Shown piece by piece: positions 1 to 8,877 of a stretch of DNA of 17,079 nucleotides; position 1 is the first letter of the stretch; every line of letters starts with the position of its first letter. A program made the translations under genes and the position numbers. The notes beneath the pieces are model-generated. The model saw nothing but the letters and a program-made list of their open reading frames with translations. It was not told the origin of the DNA and ran no database searches. The DNA comes from DASVSE01 sp036399715 (GTDB lineage Bacteria; Bacteroidota; Rhodothermia; Rhodothermales; Rubricoccaceae): assembly GCA_036399715.1 (NCBI GenBank), contig DASWMO010000331.1, forward strand, positions 1 through 17,079, read 5' to 3'.

Positions 1-39
1 GCGCTCGGGCCCGTCGGGCTGGCGCGGCGCGCCCGGTAG
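1..39 (+). CDS. C-terminal tail of an upstream gene, cut by the window start
   Basis: Frame 1 is open from the first base and reads ALGPVGLARRAR followed by TAG at 37-39, five bases before the next ATG. Every third codon position is G or C, like the genes downstream, and the tight spacing suggests the two genes share a transcript. Twelve residues are too few to name a family. It could also be chance open sequence. Confidence 0.4.
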   Translation, partial: ALGPVGLARRAR

Positions 40-44
40 CGGCC

Positions 45-1877
45 ATGACGCTCGCCTTCACGCCCGCACCGCACACGCCGCTCGCGCCCGCCTCCGAAGG
101 GCGCGCGGGCGACCGCTACCTGCTCGCGCTCGGCGCGTGCCTGCTCGGCTATGCGCTCCTCGGCCGCGCATTTGCGTACGTCGGCGTGCCGCCGGTCTTT
201 ATCGGCGAGGTGATGCTCGCGGTCGGCCTCGCCCTCACGATCCGGCTGCGCGGGCTGGACCGCCTGGGCCGCGTCGGGCCGTTCTGGGTTCTGTTCGCCC
301 TCCAGGCGCTGACGGTCGTGCGGTCGGTCCCGTACGTCGGCGAGTACGGCCTCGACGTGGCGCGCGACGCGATGCTGTTCGGCTACGGCTTCTACGCGGT
401 CGTCGTGTTCCTGCTCGTGACCGAGCGCCCCGAGCGGCTGCGGGCGCTCGTGCTCCGCTACCGCACGTTCGCGACCGTGATGGTGGCGCTCGTGTGGCTG
501 CCGTACCTCGCGTACCGCATCAACGAGACATGGATTCCGCTCGTGCCGGGGCAGGACAACGTGCGCCTCGTCGAGGCCAAGGGCGGCGACCTGATGGTCC
601 ACCTCTCGGGCATCGGCGCGTTCCTGCTGCTCGGGCTTCGGCGCATGTCGTGGCCGATCACACTCGGGCTCGCCGTGACGGCGATCCTCGTGATGATCTC
701 CAACCGCGGCGGGATGATCGCATTCGTGCTCGCCCTCGGGCTGGCCGTCGCGCTGCGTCCGCCGGGGGCGAGCGGCGCCCGAATGGCGTTCGCGCTCGTC
801 GCCGTCATCGTGGCCGGCATCGTCGCCGTGCCCGTGATGGAGTCGGTCCGGATCTCGGGCAACTCGCGCGCGCTCACCGTCGAGCAGATCTGGGACAACG
901 TCAAGAGCGTCGTCGGGCAGTCCGACAGCAACACGCTGGAGACGACCAAGACGTGGCGCCTCGCGTGGTGGAAAAAGATCATCGACGACACGGCCCTGGG
1001 CGACAAGTTCTGGACCGGCCGCGGCTTCGGGCTCAACTTCGCGGACTACGACGGCTTCGCCGTGGACGACGAGGGCTCGCTGCGGAGCCCGCACAACGCG
1101 ACGATGACGGTCCTCGGGCGCCTCGGCGTGCCGGGCCTCGTGCTCTGGCTGATTCTCCACGCGTGGTGGGTCTTTCTGATGCTCCGCGCGTGGTTCGCGG
1201 CCCGCGTCGCCCGCCGCGACACGTGGTCGGCCGTGTTCGCGTTCGCGCTCTGCCTGTGGGTCGCGCTCGTCGTCAACTCCTCGTTCGAGGTCTACTTCGA
1301 GGGCCCGATGGGCGGCATCTGGCTGTGGACCGTGATCGGGGCGGGCCTCGCGGGCGTCACGGTCTGGCGCCGCCACCCGGACCTCTTCTCGACGCCCGAC
1401 TTCGGCAGCCCGCCTACGCGCCGCGTGCCTCCGCAGGGGCCGGACGCCGCCGTGCTGGCGCAGGTCCAGGCCGCCATCGCCGCGACGCCATGGACGGCGC
1501 CGGACGGTGCGGCGCTCACGCGCTCCTCGCCAGTCCCCGCCCCTGTTCCGGCCGCTGCCCGCGCGCCACGCGCGCCCGCATCGTGGGCCGACGCCCCGAC
1601 GCCGTGGGACGCGGCGCGGCGCGCACCAGACCGGCTGGACGAGACGGCGCGCCGGCCCTCCCCGCCCGCCTGGGCGTCAGCCGCCGCCTGGGTGCCACCA
1701 GAGGCTGCACCCCCGGCGTTCGTGCCCCTCACCGACACGGCACCATCGGGCGCCGTACCGCCGAGCGCTCCGCCGCGTCCGCCCGTCGCCCGCGGCGCTG
1801 CACCGCCCCCGGCGCCGCGACCGACGGACGCCCTCTGGGAATGGTCACCGGCCGCTGCCGCGTGGCGTTCTTCCTGA
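45..1877 (+). CDS. O-antigen ligase/polymerase-like integral membrane protein with a Pro/Ala-rich C-terminal tail
   Basis: A 610-residue protein. Residues of about 25-440 contain many hydrophobic segments typical of the Wzy/WaaL (O-antigen ligase, PF04932-like) fold. A large soluble loop (about residues 270-350) ends in SPHNATMTVLGRLGVPG. In this family the His-Asn at that place (His350 here) lies in the periplasmic loop and is needed for glycan polymerisation or ligation. The expected role is transfer or polymerisation of lipid-linked glycan at the periplasmic face of the inner membrane. Which of the two, and the substrate, cannot be told. From about residue 450 onward the protein is low-complexity Pro/Ala/Arg sequence with no visible domain, which is unusual for the family. 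The gene sits 5 bases after the upstream stop and 19 bases before the methyltransferase gene. An alternative is an exopolysaccharide polymerase. The membrane family is fairly secure, the substrate is not. Confidence 0.8.
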   Translation: MTLAFTPAPHTPLAPASEGRAGDRYLLALGACLLGYALLGRAFAYVGVPPVFIGEVMLAVGLALTIRLRGLDRLGRVGPFWVLFALQALTVVRSVPYVGEYGLDVARDAMLFGYGFYAVVVFLLVTERPERLRALVLRYRTFATVMVALVWLPYLAYRINETWIPLVPGQDNVRLVEAKGGDLMVHLSGIGAFLLLGLRRMSWPITLGLAVTAILVMISNRGGMIAFVLALGLAVALRPPGASGARMAFALVAVIVAGIVAVPVMESVRISGNSRALTVEQIWDNVKSVVGQSDSNTLETTKTWRLAWWKKIIDDTALGDKFWTGRGFGLNFADYDGFAVDDEGSLRSPHNATMTVLGRLGVPGLVLWLILHAWWVFLMLRAWFAARVARRDTWSAVFAFALCLWVALVVNSSFEVYFEGPMGGIWLWTVIGAGLAGVTVWRRHPDLFSTPDFGSPPTRRVPPQGPDAAVLAQVQAAIAATPWTAPDGAALTRSSPVPAPVPAAARAPRAPASWADAPTPWDAARRAPDRLDETARRPSPPAWASAAAWVPPEAAPPAFVPLTDTAPSGAVPPSAPPRPPVARGAAPPPAPRPTDALWEWSPAAAAWRSS

Positions 1878-1896
1878 CGCCACCGCCCTCCGCCCG

Positions 1897-2388
1897 ATGC
1901 CGACCGTCTACGACACCACCGCGAGCCCGCTCGGGCCGCTCCTGCTGACGTCCGACGGCAAGGCGCTGACGGGCGTGTTCATGGAGGACCACCGCCACGG
2001 CCCCACTGTGGGCGAGGACTGGGTGCGGGACGCCGGTCCGTTCGCCGAGGCGCGGGCTCAGCTCGCTGCCTACTTCGCGGGCGAGCGGCAGACATTCGAC
2101 CTTGACGTACGTCCGGCCGGGACGCCGTTCCAGCTTGCCGTCTGGGCCGCCCTGCTGGAGATCCCGTACGGACAGACCGAGACGTACGGCGCGCTCGCCG
2201 CCCGCCTCGGCGACCCAAACCTCAGCCGCGCCGTCGGTGCGGCGAACGGGCGGAACCCGCTCTCGGTCGTCGTGCCGTGCCACCGCGTCGTCGGAGCGGG
2301 CGGCGTGCTCGTCGGCTACGGCGGCGGAATGGAGAACAAGCGGCGCCTGCTCGCGCTCGAGTCGCGGCAGGGCGCTCTGTTCGGATAG
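1897..2388 (+). CDS. ogt: Methylated-DNA--protein-cysteine methyltransferase
   Basis: A 163-residue suicide repair protein that transfers alkyl groups from O6-alkylguanine (or O4-alkylthymine) in DNA to its own cysteine. The active-site motif VPCHRVVGAGG is present with the acceptor Cys128. Before it come the helix-turn-helix region YGQTETYGALAARLG and the RAVGAANGRNP segment that carries the Arg finger and the Asn hinge. The C-terminal YGGGMENKRRLLALE is also typical. The N-terminal MPTVYDTTASPLGPLLLTSDG aligns with the usual start of short Ogt/MGMT proteins, so I chose this ATG even though the frame stays open further upstream inside the previous gene. Length is normal for the single-domain form, with no Ada N-terminal zinc domain. 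It begins 19 bases after the membrane-protein stop, so co-transcription is likely. Confidence 0.95.
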   Translation: MPTVYDTTASPLGPLLLTSDGKALTGVFMEDHRHGPTVGEDWVRDAGPFAEARAQLAAYFAGERQTFDLDVRPAGTPFQLAVWAALLEIPYGQTETYGALAARLGDPNLSRAVGAANGRNPLSVVVPCHRVVGAGGVLVGYGGGMENKRRLLALESRQGALFG

Positions 2389-2482
2389 GCCGGGCGCGGT
2401 GCGCGTGACGAGTTGACGAACGCCGCCGCGCCGGGCACAGGCACCGTGCTGCCGCGTTCGCCGGCTCTGCCCGACGCCCTGT

Positions 2483-3835
2483 ATGTCCGACTCCGACCCG
2501 CTCGACCCGCCTGACGAAACGCGGCGCCCCGGCGCGGCCGGCGCCGACGCCGAGGCGCTCGGCCAGGAAGGCGCCGCGCCCGCCCGCACTGACGCCATCG
2601 CGTCGCTCCGCCACCGCGGCTTCCTGCTGTACGTGCTCGGCAGCCTCGTCTCGAACGCGGGCAATCTCATGCGCACGACGGCCGTCGGGTGGGAGGTCTA
2701 CGCGCGGACCAAGGACCCGCTGAGCCTCGGGCTCGTCGGCCTCGTGCTCGCCGTGCCAGTCCTGCTGCTCGCACTCCCGGCGGGCGCCCTCGCGGACCGC
2801 TACCCGCGCAAGTCGCTCATCCTGATCGCGCAGGCCGGGCTCGCCGTCTCGGGCGCGGGCCTCGCATGGGCCTCGTGGACGGCCGCGCCGCTCGCGTTCA
2901 CGTACGGCTTCCTGCTGATGTCCGGCGTCTTCCGGGCCGTCGGGTGGCCTGCGTCGCAGGCGTTCGTGACCAACCTCGTGCCGCAGGCCGAGTTCGCCAA
3001 CGCGGCGATGTGGCGCAGCGTGGCGTACCAGATCTCGGCGACGCTCGGGCCGCTCATTGCAGGCGTCCTGATCGCCGCGTACAGCCCCGGCCTGGTATAC
3101 GCACTCGACGCCGCATCTAGCCTCGTCCTGTTCACGTGCCTGCTGTTCATCGTGCCCGGCCCGCAGGAGATGAACACCGAGCCGCGCTCGTGGAAGAGCC
3201 TGCTCGACGGCGCCCGGTTCGTCGGCCGTCAGCCCGTGATTTTGTCCACGATCACGCTCGACATGGTCGCGGTCCTCTTCGGCGGCGCGACGGCCCTGCT
3301 GCCGATCTTCGCGGCCGACGTGCTCCACGTCGGCGCCGAGGGCTTCGGGTGGATGCGCGCGATGCCGTCGCTTGGGGCGATTGCGACGGGCCTCATCCTC
3401 GCCGTGCGGCCGCCGATGCGCCACGCCGGGCGCGCGATGCTGCTCGCCGTCGCCGCGTTCGGCGTCGCGACGATCGTGTTCGGCCTCTCGACGAGCTTCC
3501 CGCTCTCGCTCGCCGCCCTCTTCGCCCTCGGCGCGGCCGACAACGTCTCGGTCGTGATCCGCTCGACGGTCATCCAGCTCCTCACGCCCGACGCGATGCG
3601 CGGGCGCGTCGCGGCCGTCAACGCGGTCTTTATCGGGACATCGAACGAGATCGGCGAGTTCGAGTCTGGCCTCGTCGCGAGCGTCCTCGGGGCCGTGCGG
3701 ACGGTCGCACTCGGCGGCGTGCTGACGCTCGTGACCGTCGCCGCCGTCGCCGCGCGGTGGCCCCAGCTCCGCCGCGTCGGCGCGCTCGAATCGCTCGAAC
3801 CGCCCGCGCCCGACGTCTCCTCTGTTTCGCCCTGA
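2483..3835 (+). CDS. MFS transporter, EntS/MFS_3-like exporter
   Basis: A 450-residue polytopic membrane protein. The first 40 or so residues are hydrophilic and Pro/Ala/Asp-rich. About 12 hydrophobic segments follow. The loop between the second and third segments reads GALADRYPRKSL (residues 101-112), the G-x-x-x-D-R-x-x-R-K/R signature of the major facilitator superfamily. The middle and the second half (SVAYQISATLGPLIAGVLIA; AVNAVFIGTSNEIGEFESG) resemble the EntS/MFS_3 branch, whose members export siderophores or drugs by proton antiport. No substrate can be assigned from context. It lies 94 bases after ogt and 11 bases before the haem-protein gene. The 2389-2482 gap shows a TTGACG at 2413-2418 but no matching -10 element. 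Confidence 0.88.
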   Translation: MSDSDPLDPPDETRRPGAAGADAEALGQEGAAPARTDAIASLRHRGFLLYVLGSLVSNAGNLMRTTAVGWEVYARTKDPLSLGLVGLVLAVPVLLLALPAGALADRYPRKSLILIAQAGLAVSGAGLAWASWTAAPLAFTYGFLLMSGVFRAVGWPASQAFVTNLVPQAEFANAAMWRSVAYQISATLGPLIAGVLIAAYSPGLVYALDAASSLVLFTCLLFIVPGPQEMNTEPRSWKSLLDGARFVGRQPVILSTITLDMVAVLFGGATALLPIFAADVLHVGAEGFGWMRAMPSLGAIATGLILAVRPPMRHAGRAMLLAVAAFGVATIVFGLSTSFPLSLAALFALGAADNVSVVIRSTVIQLLTPDAMRGRVAAVNAVFIGTSNEIGEFESGLVASVLGAVRTVALGGVLTLVTVAAVAARWPQLRRVGALESLEPPAPDVSSVSP

Positions 3836-3846
3836 CCCCTGCCCCG

Positions 3847-4605
3847 ATGGCTCTCGACATTCGCCGACAGGCTCCCGATTCGCCCGGTCCGGCCGGCCCC
3901 GACCTCGCTGAGAAAGGCCGCGACGCCCAGGGCGCGACGACGCGCCTAGACCGCCGCCTCTACATCCAGCTCCTGAGCTACACCGACTGCCCGAGCACCG
4001 AGGCCGTCATCGCGCAGATGGAGGCGTCGGTCCTGCCCGGCGTCGTCTACGCGAGCGCCCACGACCCGCGCGGCGTCGCCGTGGCGACGTTCTCGGAGGA
4101 CCCGGCCTTTTTCGTGACCGAGGGCCGCGCGCTCCATACGTCGGGTGCCCTCGCCGCCCTTACGCCGCTCCCGCACCTGACGATGTTCGGACGGACGTAC
4201 AGCATCGGCTACGAGGCCGACCTCGCCGACACGCTCGTCGCCAAGCCGGTCCGCACGATGACCAGCCCGGACTGGCCGTGGGCCGTCTGGTACCCGCTGC
4301 GCCGCCGCGGCGCCTTCGAGCGTCTCTCGGCCGACGAGCAGCGGACGATGCTGATGGAGCACGGCGGCATCGGGCGCAGCTTCGGCGCGGCCGACCTCGC
4401 GCACGACGTCCGCCTGAACTGCCAGGGCCTCGACCCGGGCGACAACGACTTCGTCGCCGGGCTCGTCGGGAAGGACTTGCACCCGCTCTCGGCCGTCGTG
4501 GCGCGGATGCGCGGGACGCGGCAGACGGCCGAGTTCATCGAGCGCCTCGGGCCGTTCGTCGTCGGCCGCGCGGTCTGGCAGCGCGCCCCCGACGAGACGG
4601 CGTAG
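3847..4605 (+). CDS. Chlorite dismutase/HemQ-family haem protein
   Basis: A 252-residue protein. Family marks are WAVWYPLRRRGAFE, in which Tyr149 matches the catalytic tyrosine of coproheme decarboxylases, and MLMEHGGIGRSFG, in which His172 matches the proximal haem-ligand histidine. These are followed by a long segment with DNDFVAGLVGKDLHPLS and a C-terminal LGPFVVGRAVW. In HemQ/ChdC the reaction is oxidative decarboxylation of coproheme III to haem b; true chlorite dismutases split chlorite. The chlorite dismutase arginine and the Firmicutes HemQ glutamine lie 13 residues after the proximal His. Here that place is Ala185, so chlorite dismutation is unlikely. The first 40 residues are hydrophilic and poorly conserved-looking, so the start may be further in. 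No other haem genes are in the window. Family secure, exact reaction inferred. Confidence 0.85.
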   Translation: MALDIRRQAPDSPGPAGPDLAEKGRDAQGATTRLDRRLYIQLLSYTDCPSTEAVIAQMEASVLPGVVYASAHDPRGVAVATFSEDPAFFVTEGRALHTSGALAALTPLPHLTMFGRTYSIGYEADLADTLVAKPVRTMTSPDWPWAVWYPLRRRGAFERLSADEQRTMLMEHGGIGRSFGAADLAHDVRLNCQGLDPGDNDFVAGLVGKDLHPLSAVVARMRGTRQTAEFIERLGPFVVGRAVWQRAPDETA

Positions 4606-4668
4606 TCTCCCGACGCGCGAAGCGCCCGCCGGCGCCCGTTCGGCCTCTTCCCCACGCCTGCCCAGCCC

Positions 4669-5556
4669 ATGCCCCGTTTCGCTTTCGTTCTCGCCGCCGC
4701 CTTCCTCGTCGGCTGCGGCCCGGCCCAGAGCCAGGACCGCGCCGCGACGATCCTCGCCAACCTGCGCCACGAGTTCCCCCAGCTCCAGGGCATGGAGGCG
4801 TCCGTGGACAGCCTCGCCCCGAGCGGCGTCGCGGGCCTCGACCGGGGCGTGCTGACCATGCAGGGCCAGAGCCAGCCGTTCCTCGTTACTGAAGACGGCA
4901 CGCGCCTTTACCTCCTCGCCGCCGACGCCGTCGATGTGAGCCGCTCGCCCGAGGCGCTCGCCGCGGCCGACCGCGCCCGCGACGCCGCCGCCGTTGCCGA
5001 GGCGTCCGCCCGCGGCCGCGCCCTCGCCGCCGCGACGGCCGGGCTGCCGTCGCGCGGGCCGGCGAATGCGCCGGTGACCATCGTCGAGTTCTCGGACTTC
5101 CAGTGCCCGTACTGCCGCATGGCCGCCGAAACCGTCGAGACGGTCCTGGCGCGCTACCCGGACGCCGTCCGCCTCGTCTACGCGCACTTCCCGCTCGGCA
5201 TGCACCCGTGGGCCGAGCCCGCCGCCGTCGCCGCGACGTGCGCGGGCCAGCAGAGCCCCGACGCCTTCTGGGCGCTCCACGACGCCTACTTCGAGGGCCA
5301 GGCCGCGACGACGGTGACCAACGTCACCGACCGCAGCCGGACGGCCCTCGCCGCGACCGGCATCGACCTCGCCGCGTGGGCCGCCTGCACGTCCGGCACG
5401 GAGGCGACCGCGGCTGTCCGCGAGCAGGTCGCGCTCGGCGAGGCCAACGGTGTCTCGGGCACGCCGGGCTTCTTCATCAACGGCCGCTTCCTCAACGGCA
5501 ACCAACCCATCGAGGCGTTCGTGGCCGCCATCGAGGCCGCGCAGGCTGCGCAGTAA
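4669..5556 (+). CDS. Lipoprotein with DsbA-type thioredoxin domain (thiol:disulfide oxidoreductase)
   Basis: A 295-residue protein. The N-terminus MPRFAFVLAAAFLVGC has a short hydrophobic core and a lipobox (LVGC, Cys16), so a lipid-anchored periplasmic protein is expected. Residues of about 25-95 (FPQLQGMEASVDSLAPSGVAG ... VTEDGTRLYLLAADAVDV) look like the dimerisation/N-terminal domain of DsbC-type proteins. An Ala-rich, probably helical linker follows. Residues of about 120-292 form a DsbA-like thioredoxin fold with the redox motif CPYC (Cys146, Cys149), the paired helix segment YAHFPLGMHPWAEPAAVAA, and SGTPGFFINGR with the cis-proline Pro266. Such proteins oxidise or isomerise disulfides of exported proteins. 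No DsbB/VKOR partner is in the window. The gene is 63 bases downstream of the haem-protein gene. Confidence 0.88.
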   Translation: MPRFAFVLAAAFLVGCGPAQSQDRAATILANLRHEFPQLQGMEASVDSLAPSGVAGLDRGVLTMQGQSQPFLVTEDGTRLYLLAADAVDVSRSPEALAAADRARDAAAVAEASARGRALAAATAGLPSRGPANAPVTIVEFSDFQCPYCRMAAETVETVLARYPDAVRLVYAHFPLGMHPWAEPAAVAATCAGQQSPDAFWALHDAYFEGQAATTVTNVTDRSRTALAATGIDLAAWAACTSGTEATAAVREQVALGEANGVSGTPGFFINGRFLNGNQPIEAFVAAIEAAQAAQ

Positions 5557-5609
5557 GCCGGCGGCGCGGGTTCGGCGCCTCTTCGCCGAGCGCGCCGCCG
5601 GGGGCCGAG

Positions 5610-5615
5610 TATCAT
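5610..5615 (+). promoter_or_regulatory. Possible -10 element upstream of thrS
   Basis: TATCAT stands out as an AT island in otherwise GC-rich sequence, 41 bases before the thrS ATG. I see no matching -35 box. Similar short islands precede other genes here (14642, and 9187 on the minus strand). Weak evidence from composition and position only. Confidence 0.22.
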
Positions 5616-5650
5616 CCGGTCCCCGATTGCCGCCCCGCCGGCCCGCTCCG

Positions 5651-7674
<2,024 letters not shown>

Positions 7675-7675
<1 letters not shown>

Positions 7676-7875
7676 TGCCCGTGCGCGACACCGTCCGCGA
7701 CGTGCTGGGGCTCCTCGCCGCGGACGGCTGGTTTCTCCACACGCAGACGGGCTCCCACCGGCAGTTCAAGCACGAGATGAAGCCGGGTCGCGTTACGGTG
7801 GCCGGGAAGCCGAGCGACACGCTCCATCCCAAGACGGCCGCTTCTATTTTCCGGCAAGCACAGTTCACGCCCTGA
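7675..7875 (+). CDS. hicA: HicA-type toxin (type II toxin-antitoxin mRNA interferase)
   Basis: A 66-residue protein with the YcfA/HicA double-stranded-RNA-binding-like pattern: an N-terminal helix, then GWFLHTQTGSHRQF with the catalytic-type His28, then basic strands and GKPSDTLHPKTAASIFRQA. In the HicA family the histidine is needed for ribosome-independent mRNA cleavage. The ATG shares its A with the TGA of thrS (TGATG, 7673-7677), so translation probably depends on ribosomes that have just finished thrS. The partner hicB-like gene follows after 17 bases. Nothing like a separate promoter fits between thrS and this gene, which is unusual for a toxin-antitoxin pair. Family call is good; toxicity is inferred. 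Confidence 0.85.
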
Positions 7876-7892
7876 CGAGGGCTCCACCGGCC

Positions 7893-8117
7893 ATGCAGTT
7901 TCCCATCGTGATCGAGGAGCCGACGCAGGCAGGCGAGACGTTCAGCGCGTACGCCCCGGACTTCGACGGCGTCGTCGCGACGGGCGACACGGTCGAGGCG
8001 TGCGCGGCACTCATGGCCGAGGCGCTCGCGCTCCACATCCGGGGCATGATCGAGGACGGCGACCCGATTCCGGCGGGACAGCGGACGGTCCGGATGGTGG
8101 AGCCTGCGTTCTCGTAG
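7893..8117 (+). CDS. hicB: HicB-type antitoxin, short form
   Basis: A 74-residue protein with the HicB partial RNase-H-like fold: MQFPIVIEEP (first strand), FSAYAPDFDGVVATGDTVEACAALMAEALALHIRGMIEDGDPIP, then a final strand TVRMVEP. HicB proteins bind HicA and block its active site. Longer members carry a C-terminal helix-turn-helix or ribbon-helix-helix DNA-binding domain used for autorepression. This one ends right after the core, so it probably cannot repress by itself. It lies 17 bases after the toxin gene in toxin-first order, as is normal for hicAB. Confidence 0.88.
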   Translation: MQFPIVIEEPTQAGETFSAYAPDFDGVVATGDTVEACAALMAEALALHIRGMIEDGDPIPAGQRTVRMVEPAFS

Positions 8118-8141
8118 ACCGGCCGACCTTGTGGTATCGCT

Positions 8142-8156
8142 CCGCGGTCACCGCGG
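8142..8156. repeat. Inverted repeat between convergent genes
   Basis: CCGCGG-TCA-CCGCGG is a perfect 6-bp inverted repeat with a 3-base loop. It lies between the hicB stop and the stop of the convergent minus-strand gene. No T-run follows on either strand, so it is at best a weak bidirectional terminator or an RNA end-protecting hairpin. Confidence 0.4.
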
Positions 8157-8174
8157 CGACGGGGCAGGCCTAGC

Positions 8175-8801
8175 TCAGTATGGCGTCGCCGTCTCGGTCC
8201 CGATGCCCGAAGCGCCGGCCGCCGTCCAGACGCCGTCCAGCGCGCCCTCCGCCATGCGGTAGACGGCGACGCCGCACGTCTCGGCGCCGTAGGCGACCCC
8301 GAGCACGTCGTCCACCGCCAGCCCGATGCCGGTGTACACGCTCCCGCCGACGTCCCACCGGACGGCCGTCGCGTTGCCATCATCAGCCATGACGAGCGTA
8401 CCGGTGTAGACGCCCTCGCTGCCAGGGTTCGTCCCCGAGACCGCGTACGCGCCCTCGGGGCCGGTCTCCTCGGCGTGCTCGGTCCCGAGCGCCCGCCCGC
8501 CCATCGCCGCCCAGACCGCCTCGTAGCCGTCGTCGGCGGGTGTGTACGCGACGATGCCGCAGTCGCCGCCATAGGCCGTCGCGAGCACATCGTTCACGAC
8601 GACGCCGATGCCCTCGATGGGCGCCCCGCCGGTCTCCCACACGACCCGGTACGCCTCGCCCTGCGTCGACACGGTGAGCGCACCCGAGTAGCCGCCGCTG
8701 CCGCCAGGGTTGGTCCCCGAGACCGAGTACCGCCCAGCCTGGGCGGCGGCCGGTCCGGAGGCAAGAAGGGCCAGAGCAGCGAGGAGGGTCGAGCGGAGCA
8801 T
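8175..8801 (-). CDS. Secreted protein with two tandem copies of an unnamed ~85-residue domain
   Basis: A 208-residue protein with a signal peptide (MLRSTLLAALALLASGPAAA, probable cleavage near residues 20-23) and no membrane segment in the mature part. Residues of about 25-108 and 119-203 are two copies of one domain. Each begins Y(S/A)VSGTNPG, continues Y(S/T)G(A/T)L, a V-W strand, (E/T)GIG, a V-x-(N/D)DVL-x-x-AYG segment, a Cys (Cys81, Cys176) and VW(T/A)A, and ends GTE. The strand-rich, Gly-rich pattern suggests small beta-barrels or sandwiches exported to the periplasm or surface. I know similar repeats only from uncharacterised exported proteins, so no function is offered. The two cysteines sit at equivalent positions and could pair with each other. 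It lies downstream of the CsaA-like gene on the same strand with a 76-base gap. Confidence 0.8.
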   Translation of the reverse strand: MLRSTLLAALALLASGPAAAQAGRYSVSGTNPGGSGGYSGALTVSTQGEAYRVVWETGGAPIEGIGVVVNDVLATAYGGDCGIVAYTPADDGYEAVWAAMGGRALGTEHAEETGPEGAYAVSGTNPGSEGVYTGTLVMADDGNATAVRWDVGGSVYTGIGLAVDDVLGVAYGAETCGVAVYRMAEGALDGVWTAAGASGIGTETATPY

Positions 8802-8854
8802 GGAGGGAGCGGAAGAGACGTGACGAGGCTAGCGCGAAACGGCTCCGCGGCGCA

Positions 8855-8870
8855 TCCCGCGATCGCGGGA
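8855..8870. repeat. Perfect 16-bp palindrome TCCCGCGATCGCGGGA
   Basis: A perfect palindrome with no spacer, 7 bases past the stop of the CsaA-like gene and about 54 bases upstream of the secreted-repeat gene, both on the minus strand. It could be a dimeric regulator operator for the secreted-protein gene or a hairpin at the end of the upstream mRNA. No T-run follows, so a terminator is less likely. Confidence 0.45.
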
Positions 8871-8877
8871 AATCAGG

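Noticed and set aside
137..1948. A 603-codon plus-strand frame overlapping the membrane protein gene
   Set aside because: The translation is almost all Arg, Ala, Gly and Pro without membrane segments or motifs; the overlapping frame at 45-1877 has a clear family pattern.
2413..2441. TTGACG as a -35 box for the MFS gene
   Set aside because: No -10-like sequence occurs 16-18 bases downstream, and the genes are close enough to be one transcript.
8164..8240. tRNA-like TAGCTCAG after GCAGGCC
   Set aside because: It resembles a tRNA D-arm, but no complementary 3' acceptor (GGCCTGC) or T-loop TTCRANYC follows at the right distance, and it covers the end of the secreted-protein gene.
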